Part shown: in pieces, positions 11,734-24,700 of the stretch
How positions within the stretch are numbered: position 1 is the stretch's first letter
How the letters are laid out: every line of letters starts with the position of its first letter
Origin: Sialis fuliginosa
Taxonomy: Eukaryota; Arthropoda; Insecta; Megaloptera; Sialidae
DNA: 64,000 nt
Assembly (NCBI GenBank): GCA_961205875.1
Contig: OY540822.1
Span: 14,820,501-14,884,500 of the forward strand
Direction of reading: 5' to 3'
Translations under genes and position numbers: made by a program
Notes under the pieces: generated by a model
What the model was told of the DNA's origin: nothing
Databases searched by the model: none
What the model saw: the letters and a program-made list of their open reading frames with translations, nothing else

Positions 11734-12489
11734 TTTAATATAATTTATTTAAATTTCATTTAAACTTAGGTTATAAATAAAATTCAATGACGGAGGCACG
11801 TAAACAAACCCACAGAATAAGATAGAAAAAAACATGTACCAACATACAATGTTAAATTATTCTTCTTGTGTTGACGGAAGAATTAATCTCGAAGAGGGTG
11901 TTATTTATGTTTTTAATTAAATGCTAATTTAATTATTTTTATCGATTTATAAGTATAATACGTTAATATCTCATATCTAATTATTATAAAATTATTAGTC
12001 TCTCCAGTAATAAATATTAAGTAACGTTATTTTGTCTAACAATACGGACAGAAATAATAAATTTCAGGATACATTTTAAATGATACGTGTATTCCCTAAA
12101 AAAAACATTTTACATTCTGCATTTTTTACGTAAATTTACGTGTTTATTCTCCAGAATTAAAAAAAAATTAATCATAATTTAGTTATTGATTACTTTTATG
12201 TATATATTAAAACAATATTCATTATGCTGTATTTTACATTAAAAAAGTGGTGTTAAAAATAACGTTATCATTAAATAAATAAACATGTCAGCACAACAAT
12301 GTACATAAGTAAATAGTATTCGTTTGTAATAAAATCTGTACACATTTTTAACGTCGCTGGTGTAATATGAGCTCACTTGGAAAAGAGCTGTGCAAAAGAG
12401 ATTGCAACTTGCATTATCATCATAACCAGAACAGGTTCTAAAACATTCCATTCATTTTATTCAAAGGCTTTTACCATATTTTATTTACT
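11734..12489. other. Divergent intergenic region between Arp6 and PTPS
   Basis: 756 bp separate two divergent start codons, so the promoters of both genes should lie here. The sequence is AT-rich. I see no convincing TATA box or named motif. Short open frames on the minus strand (around 12239-12451) have no recognisable domain. Confidence 0.5.
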
Positions 12490-13038
12490 ATGTCTTTCGC
12501 ATATTTAACTAGACGTGAACATTTTAGTGCTTGCCATAGATTGCACAGGTAAATATTTAAATATAGGTACATATATTGAAAATGAGTTCTTAATTTTATA
12601 AATCATTTGTAAGCCCATTGCTGAACGACGAAGATAACAAGAAAACTTATGGAAAATGTAATAATTTCAATGGCCATGGTCATAACTACGAAGGTATTTT
12701 TATATAAAATTATTCATTGTTTCTAACTATATGAAGAATATTTTATGTTTTTAGTTGAAATAACTGTACGAGGTAAAATCAATCCAATAAATGGTATGGT
12801 GATGAATTTAACGGATTTAAAAGAATGTATTCAGACAGCGATTATGGAACCTTTAGATCATAAGCATATCGATAAAGATGTACCATATTTCAAAAATGTT
12901 GTTAGCACAACTGAAAACGTAGCTGTTTTTATATGGAATCAATTGAAGAAGGTTTTACCAAAGCCTGATTTACTATATGAAGTTAAAATTTATGAAACTG
13001 AAAATAATATTATTGTATTTCGAGGAGAAGATAATTAA
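12490..13038 (+). CDS. PTS: 6-pyruvoyl-tetrahydropterin synthase (PTPS), three exons
   Basis: Converts 7,8-dihydroneopterin triphosphate to 6-pyruvoyl-tetrahydropterin in tetrahydrobiopterin synthesis; the fly orthologue is purple, needed for eye pteridines. Exons 12490-12548, 12614-12693 and 12755-13038 give 140 residues, the normal family length. The N-terminus has [16 protein letters not shown]. Zinc-binding histidines are seen as H16 (CHRLH) and H41/H43 (GHGHNY). Catalytic residues are C35 in GKCNN and the D81-H82 pair in LDHK. A late [11 protein letters not shown] supplies the pterin-anchoring glutamate region. All expected active-site residues are present, so it is likely functional. 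The ETF-alpha gene follows 322 bp downstream on the same strand, with its own start; the pair is not an operon. Confidence 0.95.
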
Positions 13039-13157
13039 GCAATAATTTTTAGAAATAATTTTATTTAATCAATTTTTTTAATTAATGTTAATTTTATCGT
13101 TCTTTTATATTTATTATCATTAATTAAAGATTATATACATTTTATATTATTGTTATC

Positions 13158-13163
13158 AATAAA
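13158..13163 (+). promoter_or_regulatory. Candidate poly(A) signal of PTPS
   Basis: AATAAA, 120 nt past the PTPS stop and 200 nt before the next gene's start codon. Confidence 0.55.
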
Positions 13164-13360
13164 TATTAATTTTTATCTACAAAAATATTTTTTTTACTAC
13201 GCCACTGTCGAATTACTAACTTCATTTCTATGTTGACATTTGAGTACATGATTATTAATCTTTTTGGTAGGGAATGGACTTTGGAATTTGACCGATTTTA
13301 TCTTAAAAAAAATACAAAAACTAATTAGAATAGTAGTTTTACAATTAACCTGCTCAAAAG

Positions 13361-14674
<1,314 letters not shown>

Positions 14675-15026
14675 ATGAATTGTTACATGGTTTAAATATA
14701 TATGTCTATTTTTTTTATATCTTCCAAATAATGAAACATTTTATACTTTAAATATAAAATAGTTTATGTACAGTTTGTTAGACAGAACAACTGTTGAAAT
14801 AATTGCTTGACCCTATAGATTACTTTACTGAATTTTTCCTATACCTACCTGCTCACTTCAGAATCCTGACGTCCTCTTATAAAACAGATTGTATTTATTG
14901 AACTGATTGTGATTTAATTTTGTTTTGGATTTTGATGGAATACATGTATATTGTAAAATGAATATTTTAAATAACAAAGCATTGTTATTTGTTAAAAAGT
15001 GTTTTATTTGTACAAAAAATACATAA
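14675..15026. other. Convergent spacer between ETFA and DDX51
   Basis: 352 bp, AT-rich, shared by the 3' ends of two convergent genes. It contains minus-strand AATAAA at 15003-15008 and 14894-14899 for the helicase. No clean plus-strand AATAAA was found for ETFA. No gene is seen. Confidence 0.5.
15003..15008 (-). promoter_or_regulatory. Candidate poly(A) signal of the DDX51-type helicase
   Basis: AATAAA on the minus strand, 19 nt past the stop codon. A second copy at 14894-14899 lies 128 nt past the stop. Confidence 0.45.
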
Positions 15027-17210
15027 TTAATTTGTTGTAACAATTGTAGGTTTATTTTTCTTAACTCTTCTTTTCTTGTTCTTTGATAAATTCTTCTTTT
15101 TAATATTTTCACTTTTATCCAACTTTTCTTTTTCTTCTTTCTCAACTTGTTCACGTAACTTCACCATAGCTTCTTGGAAATTTTCATTTAAATTTTCTAT
15201 TTTATGCTCATCATATGGTATTTTGTGTATATTTTTATTAGCTGTCTGGATCATTTTTAAAAACCTGTGTTGATCTTTTTTTGTAACTATTGTTATCGCA
15301 GTTCCTTTTTTTCCAGCTCTGCCGGTACGACCAACACGATGAATATAATTCTTTATAAATTTTGGTATATCATATGATATGACATAATTTGTTTCTAAAT
15401 CGATTCCTCTAGCTAACGCATCCGTACTGATTAATCTAAAATAAATAAACAATTATTGGTCAAAATTACTTAAAATAAAATTTAAATTACGTACATATCA
15501 ATTTCATAGTTGGAGAAAGCTGCAACTACATTATTCCGATCTTGTGTTTTTAAAGATCCTGAAATTTCTGCAATTTTGAATTCATCCTTACTTAAATTTT
15601 TTAACAGAAGTGCCAATCTGTGGGTGTTTAATACACTGTTTGTAAAACATAAAATGCGTTTGCTGTTTAATGATTTAATCAAGTTGTATAAAACAAGTGG
15701 TTTCAATGCTTTTTCACAGATTAAATACTGCTCTGTTAGTTCTGAAGGTGTTGTGTATTTTCCAATGAATTCAGATCTCTTATTAGTTTCTTCTGTATCA
15801 TCTTCATCTGTTTCTACAACAGATGTAAATAATCGTGGCTGGAAAAGTTTCATTTTTTGGAGTTTCTCTGGGTCTTGTGATAATGTAGCAGAGAAAAATA
15901 ACTTCTGACATACAAATTCCTTCGAGTATATTGTAGATATATTTAGCCGATTCATACTGCTTGATGGACATTCTACAATTGTAGTATTATTGAATATTAC
16001 TATATTTGTTTTTAAATTAAAATAATATAGTAAATTGTACCTGCATGTATATGTTGTTCTAAATGGTGCAACCAATCATTTTGTACGTTATCTATAACTC
16101 GATCTGCCTCATCAATTATTAGAAAACGTAAATGCTTAAATGATAATCCCTTTGTCGAGACCAAATGTTCAACTAATCGACCAGGTGTTGCGACAATTAT
16201 ATCAGCTTCGGTTTTGTATGCTCCAGATTTTGCTAAAAAATATATAATGAAATAAAACAAAGTAGTCAATATAATGCATTATTTTTTATTTACTTGTTTT
16301 TATGATAGCACTTTGTTCTGCATTGAATGATCTAGATGCAGTTGCAAGCACAACTTTCAATTTAGTAGATTCGGTGTATCTTCGAAAAACTTTAAACACT
16401 TGTAATGCTAATTCTTGTACTGGTAATACTACGAGTGCTCTGACATGCCTAACTAGATGATTTTTTAAAGCCTGAAAATGTAGATAGTAATTTGATAAAG
16501 AATAAAAGGAAGTCGTTATCTTTTAATTTATTTACTTGTACGATAGGTAGTACAAATGCCAATGTTTTTCCACTGCCTGTTGGAGCTGAAACACAAATAT
16601 CCATAGGCCAGTAAGGCTTTGGTTTTTTATACTCAGAGTTTAAATATGGTAAAACTTCTGCTTGTACTGGGAACATGTGAGTTAATCCGTCTTTTGTTAG
16701 CTGTGTTTGAATGTCCTCATCTAAGGAAGTGACGTCTGAAATTTGTGTTGTTAAATTTTGCAAATCTACCGATACTACTTTGGGATTTGATAGCCATTTA
16801 GGAAGTACTCGTTTCACCTTGGGCTTTTTGGTAAATGAATCGGTCCCTATCACTGTATAATCTTTGTTTATTTCAGTATTTGTATCAGGTTTAACACTTT
16901 TATCTTCATCTATTTTTGGTTTTTCAGCTACTACAGCAGCAGGTTTAATAGAACTATCGTTTTTATCTATATTATCCTTTTCTTTTTTTAATTTCTTAGG
17001 AGGAAATGCCTTTTTTAGTTTCAGTGCATCTCTAGATTTTTTTCGTTTTTCTACCTTTTTAAGTAACTTTTCGATACTTTTTTTCTCATCTTGTTGAATG
17101 GTTTGATTTTCTTCATATCTTTGAAGAAAAATTAAATTTGTATAGAATCCAAATGACGTATAGAAGTAATATATTATTAATATTTACCTGTTAACGACGA
17201 ATAAATCCAT
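15027..17210 (-). CDS. DDX51: DEAD-box RNA helicase, DDX51/Dbp73D/Dbp6 type, six exons
   Basis: ATP-dependent RNA helicase of the nucleolar Dbp6/DDX51 family, which works in 60S ribosomal subunit assembly. Minus-strand exons 17188-17210, 16536-17118, 16294-16471, 16041-16232, 15495-15972 and 15027-15435 give 620 residues. The first exon codes only MDLFVVN and part of the next codon. Then comes a Lys-rich low-complexity stretch (residues 9-110), the motif I loop PTGSGKT (187-193), [20 protein letters not shown] (302-305), SAT (353-355), LARGID (492-497) and HRVGRTGR (517-524), and a basic Lys-rich tail (KKRRVKKNK). The region between DEAD and SAT is longer than in most DEAD-box proteins, as is usual for DDX51. 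Its 5' end faces the bab 3' end across 4.5 kb. Confidence 0.94.
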
Positions 17211-20200
17211 GTTATTTGAATAAAAATAAAAACACGTGTGTTATATAACCTCACTTGTTTCTGTCACTATTTCTGAATGATTATTTTTTTGCAGTTTATA
17301 ATACTTATAGGGCATTATTTATCATTCATCTAAAACAGTCTGCATGTATTATTTTATTAACGAATTTAATATAATTTATATGTAATAAATATCATAAATT
17401 CATTTATACATATTAACCTTGCATTTAATGTGTCAAAATATTTTAAATACGTAAATATCGGTAATGTAGTTGTCTGGAATTATGTCATGTATGATGCTCT
17501 TAATTTCATAAAGATGTCGCATGTGTATTAAAATGCTTACTTATTGTTAGTTAATTGTTGACATTATTAAATTGTTAAATTAAAGAGTGAACGGTAGGAT
17601 ATGGAATAAATAATGATAAACAAGTACGATCTTTAACACAAATATTTATTAAATAATCATCTAGTTTGATATAATAATCGGTACATTTACATGAATCTGT
17701 TGGAATAAATAAAGTAGTGAAAAACATGAACGGTGGTTTAATAACTAACGGATAGTTTAAAAAAATATAACACATTAATTTTGAGCATAACAATCGGTCA
17801 GTGAAGAAACGATAATTCAGAATCAGTATCAGTTACGAAGGTTGCATCAATTAACTAAGAGCTGTTTGTTAAATACGTATTTTGATAAGTGATCTGCAAG
17901 TGATTCTGAATTATGCATTGTTATAATTAATGTGTAGTATATAGTTTCAAACAACAAATATATATTTGCAACTCTATTTTACTAAGAAAGCCATTATTAT
18001 AAATGTACTGATCGTTCATGATATTCACTATTAGCAGCATATTTTGTACAGCGGTTCTTTAACATTCCGGAGTATGTTTCAAAAGGGGTAAAATCCGTAA
18101 GAGAAGAATAATTGATAATAAATGATTAAATATAATAAATTTATAATTTTTTCTTCAACATCGAAAGGCACTTTTCTACTTTTAGTTTTGTTTTTAAGTC
18201 GAAATTTTAAATTTACGTTTAGACTAACATTCTTTCAAAAACGATAATATTTAATATACGTTTTGACAAATTTACAATCGAAGAAATTTGTATTTACACT
18301 AAAAGTAAATGCTACTGAACATAATATATATTTCTTAACCTTTGAATCGTATATTTCCAAATATTATAAACAAAATAAACATTTTAATCTTTAATTAAAT
18401 CAAGTTAAGATATATTAGAAACAATTATCGTTTGTGAAGGAAAAAGACAAAATGGAGGCACACCGAGATGAATGCAGATAGAGCATAGCTTCGAAGGCCA
18501 CATTTGATAAATTTTGGTTAATTTTTTTTATCACAAAGGCCGGTTTTTACCCCCATTAACATTCTCTCGATTACATCATTTATTGATTGGATTCTATTAC
18601 TGTTAAATGTTTGTACAATCGTTATCATTCTTTTCTTCACCAAAAAAACACATTGCATAAATAACAAATGAAAAATACATAGATTGGTTTAAAAACTAAA
18701 AGATTGGTAACACCGCACCAAACGAATCCTCTCAGTTGTTATCAGCTTAACTGTTTAATGTTTAATGACATTCGTAAATGCGCTAATGACTATTCTAAAT
18801 GCTGACATTATAATGGTACATAATAGTATGTCTCTATGCAAGCGCTAGAATATATGTTGGATAGATTTGGGTGATGCGGTTGTACCTCATTGTAAATAAT
18901 ATATGTAGTGTATTAGTTAATTTAACTGATCCGGCATCTCTAACTGTTAAATACATATTTTGTTTTGTAGTTATTTGTTGATAGCTGCCATGTATCGAGT
19001 ATATCATATCATAGATTTAATTAAAGAACATTTAAATAATACATTAAAGAACATTTAATATAATACTTGTTGGGAGTGGCTTGAGATGCAAGATGAGTTA
19101 AAAAAAATAATGATGGAGTATTTAATCAATATGTAAATATATTTATTACTATTTTTGTTGAAATGGATTGACAGATATTAATTAATATCATGTAGCACCT
19201 ACTGTACTAAATATTTGAACAACGGATGCTGCTAACTAACAATAAACAAACAATGAGAGAGAAGGAGAGAGAGAGACATGTTCTGACTTGCACGACACTT
19301 ATGAATGAGACACTTCTAGCTGCAACTCGTCTACTGTTTATATAAACATATCAAATATAACAAGCAGCTCGATAAGGATCGGAGTGAAGTCGGTGGGAAA
19401 ATATAGAGCTATATATTATCTGTATTTGATTATTATTCAGTTCGTAGCTATTTTACAACTAGTTTAAGGAATGGTTAATTGCAAATCTGTAGTATATTAT
19501 ATGTATAATATATATAATATGTATAGTATATATGTATATGTATAATGTATATATTTATAAAGGGCTAGGCTATTGATTTCTTTATTTTCGCACCGAATCT
19601 TTTTGATTCCATACTATTAATGATAACTTATTGAACTGGTTGTTTGAGAATATAGAATTATTGCTGAAAAAAAAAGAAATGTTTAAAATAAATATTACAA
19701 TAAATAAATTACAACAATTGAGAGGTTAAACAATATCGTATTGAGTTTCGGGTTTTAGTAAAAATTAAAAGGAAAAAACATTTGTTCATTAATATCGTTG
19801 AATTTTAAAAACTATGCATAATCTTAAATATAAATTTATTTACAATATATGTAAAATATATAGATTAAAACGATAAAGGCTGATATTGATTCTATTGTTA
19901 TTCCATAAAACATTTACCTACTACATTTACTAACATTTTTTATTTGTCATTATTTGATTTTGACATTTAATAGTTGTGTCAAAATTTAGCTCATTATGAA
20001 AATAATCGATAGTAAACAAAGTTTTTAAAATATTATATATTTACATAAAAAATAATGATAGTAATATTTGTGACTTTAATTAACTTAATTTGTACAAAAA
20101 TTCAAGAGAATTTGTTGTGCGTTTTAATATAAAATGTTAAAATGATAAAATGTTATTACTTATATATATTTATATACACATTTTGCTGGTATACATAGAT

Positions 20201-21702
20201 TGCACATAAACATGTATATACGTACATACATTTGGTTAAGATTACTTTAAAACCCGAAACTCCACTTAAACTATAAATACAATTAAGCTAATTTTGAATT
20301 TCGTGACAGTCTTGGCTTTTTTATTCTTAACAAAAATAATTTATTTAATTAATTAATAATATTTTTTCTCATATAAAAATGTCCAAAATTTGTCCCTATC
20401 ATCTAAAATGTCTTCAAAATATCTTTATCTTTTTATACAATATCTTTGATGAAACTTAAATAAACTTTATAATACAAATGGCGTAAGTGCTGAAGGTGGC
20501 CGAAGAAGTGTTTTTGAGAATCGAGACGAGAAACAATTTCTTTTACGTACACAATTGGGAAAGTTGAATGTTTCCAAATTATGCCGTTTTTACGAGTTTG
20601 AGATCGAGATATGAAAAGAAAATATAGAAAATAACCCCTACTTTTTCTATATACTTCTATAATATATAAATTAGTCTAGTTACTCGTAAATTCTATATGA
20701 TAACATAATAACGCAATTTCTACGTTGCAGCATAATTTTATGATATTCATTTATATATCTATTTACTATTTTTATATCCCACATTTTCACTGAACAACAT
20801 CTACTGAATTGTTGTTTTCATATTTGAAATGATAATGACAGTTAGTTATATTTACATAAAATTTTCAATATATTCTAAACTACTTGAGGGGTACACAAAC
20901 AGTCAAACAGCTGCTCAAAACCAAACCGTATAATGTACGTAGAGTGGGTAATGAGTATTGTATAAAATCAACAGCAGTTATAACGTATTCATGTTGCGAT
21001 ATATCATGCTATAAAAATACTATTTCAAATCAAGACGGAAATTAAACAGGTTTGCGTACCACTGCTTCTCTACATGCTTTATCCACTAAGTAACATTTCT
21101 CATCTCAAACTCTATTTCAAAAGCTACTACATTCTATATAACTTTTTTCTACATAAAATGTGAATATACACACATCTGTCTATTGGACATTAATATTTTA
21201 ATTGTTTATTACATTTACTGCAACCGCTGAATCTTGTCTTGTATAAAAAAATACTCTACGATATACCGTGTGTCTAAATTAAACAACACAATTTTTTTAA
21301 ACAAATATAAGTTAAATATATTTCGTATACTTTTGTTTGAACATTAAAGAATACTTATTTTATCTCATCAATTTTATTTGATAAATATTTTATTTACAAT
21401 AGACTCATTTTGATCAAATAATTTGTTCTCCTCTTACAGATAAAATAGTATTCAGAATCATTATTAAAATACAGTAACAGATTATATTCCTCTACAAAAT
21501 CTAATAAACATTAGTAATTTCAGAAACACCTAAAAGTATCCATTACTGCATTTGAATACGGGGAAACAACGACTAGTGTAAGTTAGCGGGTACTATTCAA
21601 CGGTAGGTAAATGTAAGAAACCGGCTCGTTAGACATTCAGCCACCTCGGGCACTTTGACGCAAGTGATGCGATAGATGCCGTCATTCTCAGACCGGCATT
21701 AT
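17211..21702. other. Gene-poor region between DDX51 and bab; probable bab 3' UTR at its right side
   Basis: About 4.5 kb of AT-rich DNA without a recognisable coding region. The left end must hold the DDX51 promoter. The right end follows the bab stop codon at 21703 on the minus strand, so an unknown part is bab 3' UTR. There is a short (GA)n stretch near 19257-19276 and TATA/TGTA runs near 19500-19550. Nothing else was recognised. Confidence 0.5.
21373..21378 (-). promoter_or_regulatory. Candidate proximal poly(A) signal, bab classical isoform
   Basis: AATAAA on the minus strand, 325 nt past the stop at 21703. Other hexamers exist farther on, and bab transcripts in flies have long 3' UTRs, so this may not be the main site. 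Confidence 0.3.
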
Positions 21703-24700
21703 TCATTCTCCACGACAGACAGGCTCAAGTTTGAGCTGCGGAACCACCAAGTCCTCGACGGCCATTTCAACGTCATCCACGACATCATCATGGTTGTGAT
21801 GATGGTGATGGAACATGTCTGATCTGCTCCCTGCCATGCTGTTGTTCATATTGTTAGAGATGTTAGTCGTCAGATTGGCTGCCATATTACCTGTGCTTGA
21901 ACGGTTGTTTTCCAGATCAAGCGCAAGTGGAGATGATATCGGAGTATCTAAAGGTGATTCACTTGGACTTACTGAAATAAATATTCAATTTGTGTTAATT
22001 TATCTCTACATCAATTCTAATTAATGATTTTGTTTACCTGGTGGATGCCCTGCATGGTGAGCGATTGAAGCAATGCTACACATTTGTTGACGTAATCCTT
22101 GTGCGACAGCTGCTACGGCCGCAGCCATTCCAGGTGAAACGTCTGACGCGACAGGGAAACTTTGAATACTTAATCCATCCTATATAAAAAATACAAGAAA
22201 TAATAAATATGATAGTATTCAATAATAACTAAACCAAAGTGAAATAGAAATAACGGAAATAACCATTTTTTACAGATGTGTATATATATTTCAATATGGT
22301 TTGTATCTCTGCTAAACAATTTCGTTGCGCCTTAAAACCCCAAGATGTCGCTATACAAAACTTCAAATAAGTTTATTATGTATTTGAAAACCTTTTCAAC
22401 GTTTAGTTTAGAATATTTTGAAGTTACGGCGACAAATACAGAGCCGTAATTTTTAAAACCCAGGAGAACAAAATAATTTAAAAAATATTATTATTTAATA
22501 TTATCCATGGATATTCACGAATTTGAATGTATATTTTACATATATACATGAAAATTATTGTTTGTACTTCTTATTTTATATTTATATTATTATTTATTTT
22601 TTACGTGATTTTCAGCCTATTTTAATTGAGTGATTTAGTTTCAGGCGGTTTATAATGTAAGCAATGTTTTTTGTGTGCGATTTTCTGTTTTATATGCGTA
22701 TTTATGTATGTGGAAGGTAGATACTTACGTGATGCATTAGACGTGCGGCAGCTGCCGCAGTCGTGGGGTACAGATGCATGTCATCTTTAATCTGCATCTG
22801 GTGCTGACTGTTGAGATTATTGAGATGATGCTGCTGGTGGTGATGCGGTGACGGCGATGACGCCGAGTCCCGGAACACGACCGCACGTATCACGCCGCGA
22901 ATGTGCTCGTCGGGCCAAACCCCCAGCAGAATACGCTGAGGCCTACCTCGTCCTTTTGGCCGCAAGTCTTTGGGAAAAACATAGATTATTTCCACCACAG
23001 AAATTCGTGTCGGAAAATATATATATTTTTTAATTCGTCTCGAATTGTTTTTTAACCGAAACTTTCGCGAGACACGGCATTTACTGATTAACCATTTTTT
23101 ATTGCGTTTAGGCAGTCAAAGGGTTAAACAACAACAAAGTTCGTTATCAATAGGCGGGCTCCAAAACCAATCCAGACTATCAAGCCGGTCTCGCTTCAAT
23201 CAAATATAAATAAACAATAAACAATGAAATCATTCACATTATAGGTATCGGCCAGGTCTCGGTGTAATCTCGCTCTGATACAGTATATAGTGTAAAGAAT
23301 ATTTTACTAGAGCGTGATCGAACCTGGCATAGATTGTACCCATAGTGTGAATACGAACTTCAGTTCGTCTTCGATAATTTCAACGAGTAAAGCAGGGTTG
23401 GCCAACTTGCGGCCCGCGGCCGCATTTCAACAAATTATATTTAATAATGTTTTTTTTTTAAGTATTAAAAATTTTCGTTGTAATTGCCATATTTTTCTTA
23501 ATTTATTATTATTGTGTGCATTGGCGGTGAATTTAGGGTATATAGGGGTGCGGGTCTTGAATTTTTCGGGCCACGATTGTGATCCGACGTGAACGTAAAC
23601 TATTTTCTTTTTTTGATTTTCGCGCATTTGTGATTTAAAAGAAAAATTAGATGAAAAATAATGAAAACTATTATTTATAAAGTAAGTTATGATGTTCCCT
23701 CTAATTGATTTTCCTATGGAATGTTGAGTGTCAAAATCTATATAATGCCCATATATAATTCAGACAAAAAAATTTTGGCCAAAAATCGATTTTTCGCGAA
23801 TTTTTTTTGTCGAGTTTTTAAGTATTTTACATGTCATTATACAGTGTATTCCAAGTTGATTAAGACATAGGGAATTTAACATGGAGACAATTAGAAATGT
23901 TGTAGTAACCTTTGGTCAAATTTAACGATGTGTGATTGGTGCATTTTGAAATGCCGCCTCGAAACTAACTGATAAATTTTAAATTAATCAACAGTATTTT
24001 GTTCTCAACTTTAATTTCATTAATTTAAGCATCCTAGATAAAATTATAATAATATTTTTTGGCAGATATAAATTTGAAAACAAAATACTAATTACAATTT
24101 TATTAAATTTTGCGGCGGCATTTCAAAATGCGCCAATCACACATCGTTAAATTTTCTATGTCTTAATCAACTTGGAATACACTGTATATATTTTGACAAA
24201 AATTGATTCAAATTCGTCAACTATCAACATCATGATTTTTCACGTTAAAATTTTCAAGTTACAAGTTGATAAAATGGGTCGCAAGTATAATATAATAATG
24301 ATAATCTTACCTGCGCCTCCATCAGCTGAAGGTCCAAGCATATTATGGACTCGATTTGCGTAGAGGACAAAAGTAGGATATGGTATGTCGTATTTCCGGG
24401 CTGCTTGAGAGAGACTTAAGCCCTCCTTCAGCACGGAAAAGATTGCCTCTGCCATTGTCTCAGGCCTCCACGACTTGAGGGGGCCCCGTTCCCGAAACCT
24501 CAGATTGTGAACAAGACTATGATGTTGTGTATTTTGACTCCAACATTTCTGCCACATCGACTGTAGTTGGTATTGGTAGCTATCTGTAGGGATAGATAAA
24601 ATTATAAAATTAGTATACGAATTTTTGATTGTATCGATGTTTTTTTTAATATTTTTGGTTATTTTATTTGTAAAATTCACGAAAATATTGTTTAACCAAA

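Noticed and set aside
12239..12451. Minus-strand open frame of 70 codons between Arp6 and PTPS
   Set aside because: No recognisable domain, no sign of splice partners, and it sits in the shared divergent promoter region.
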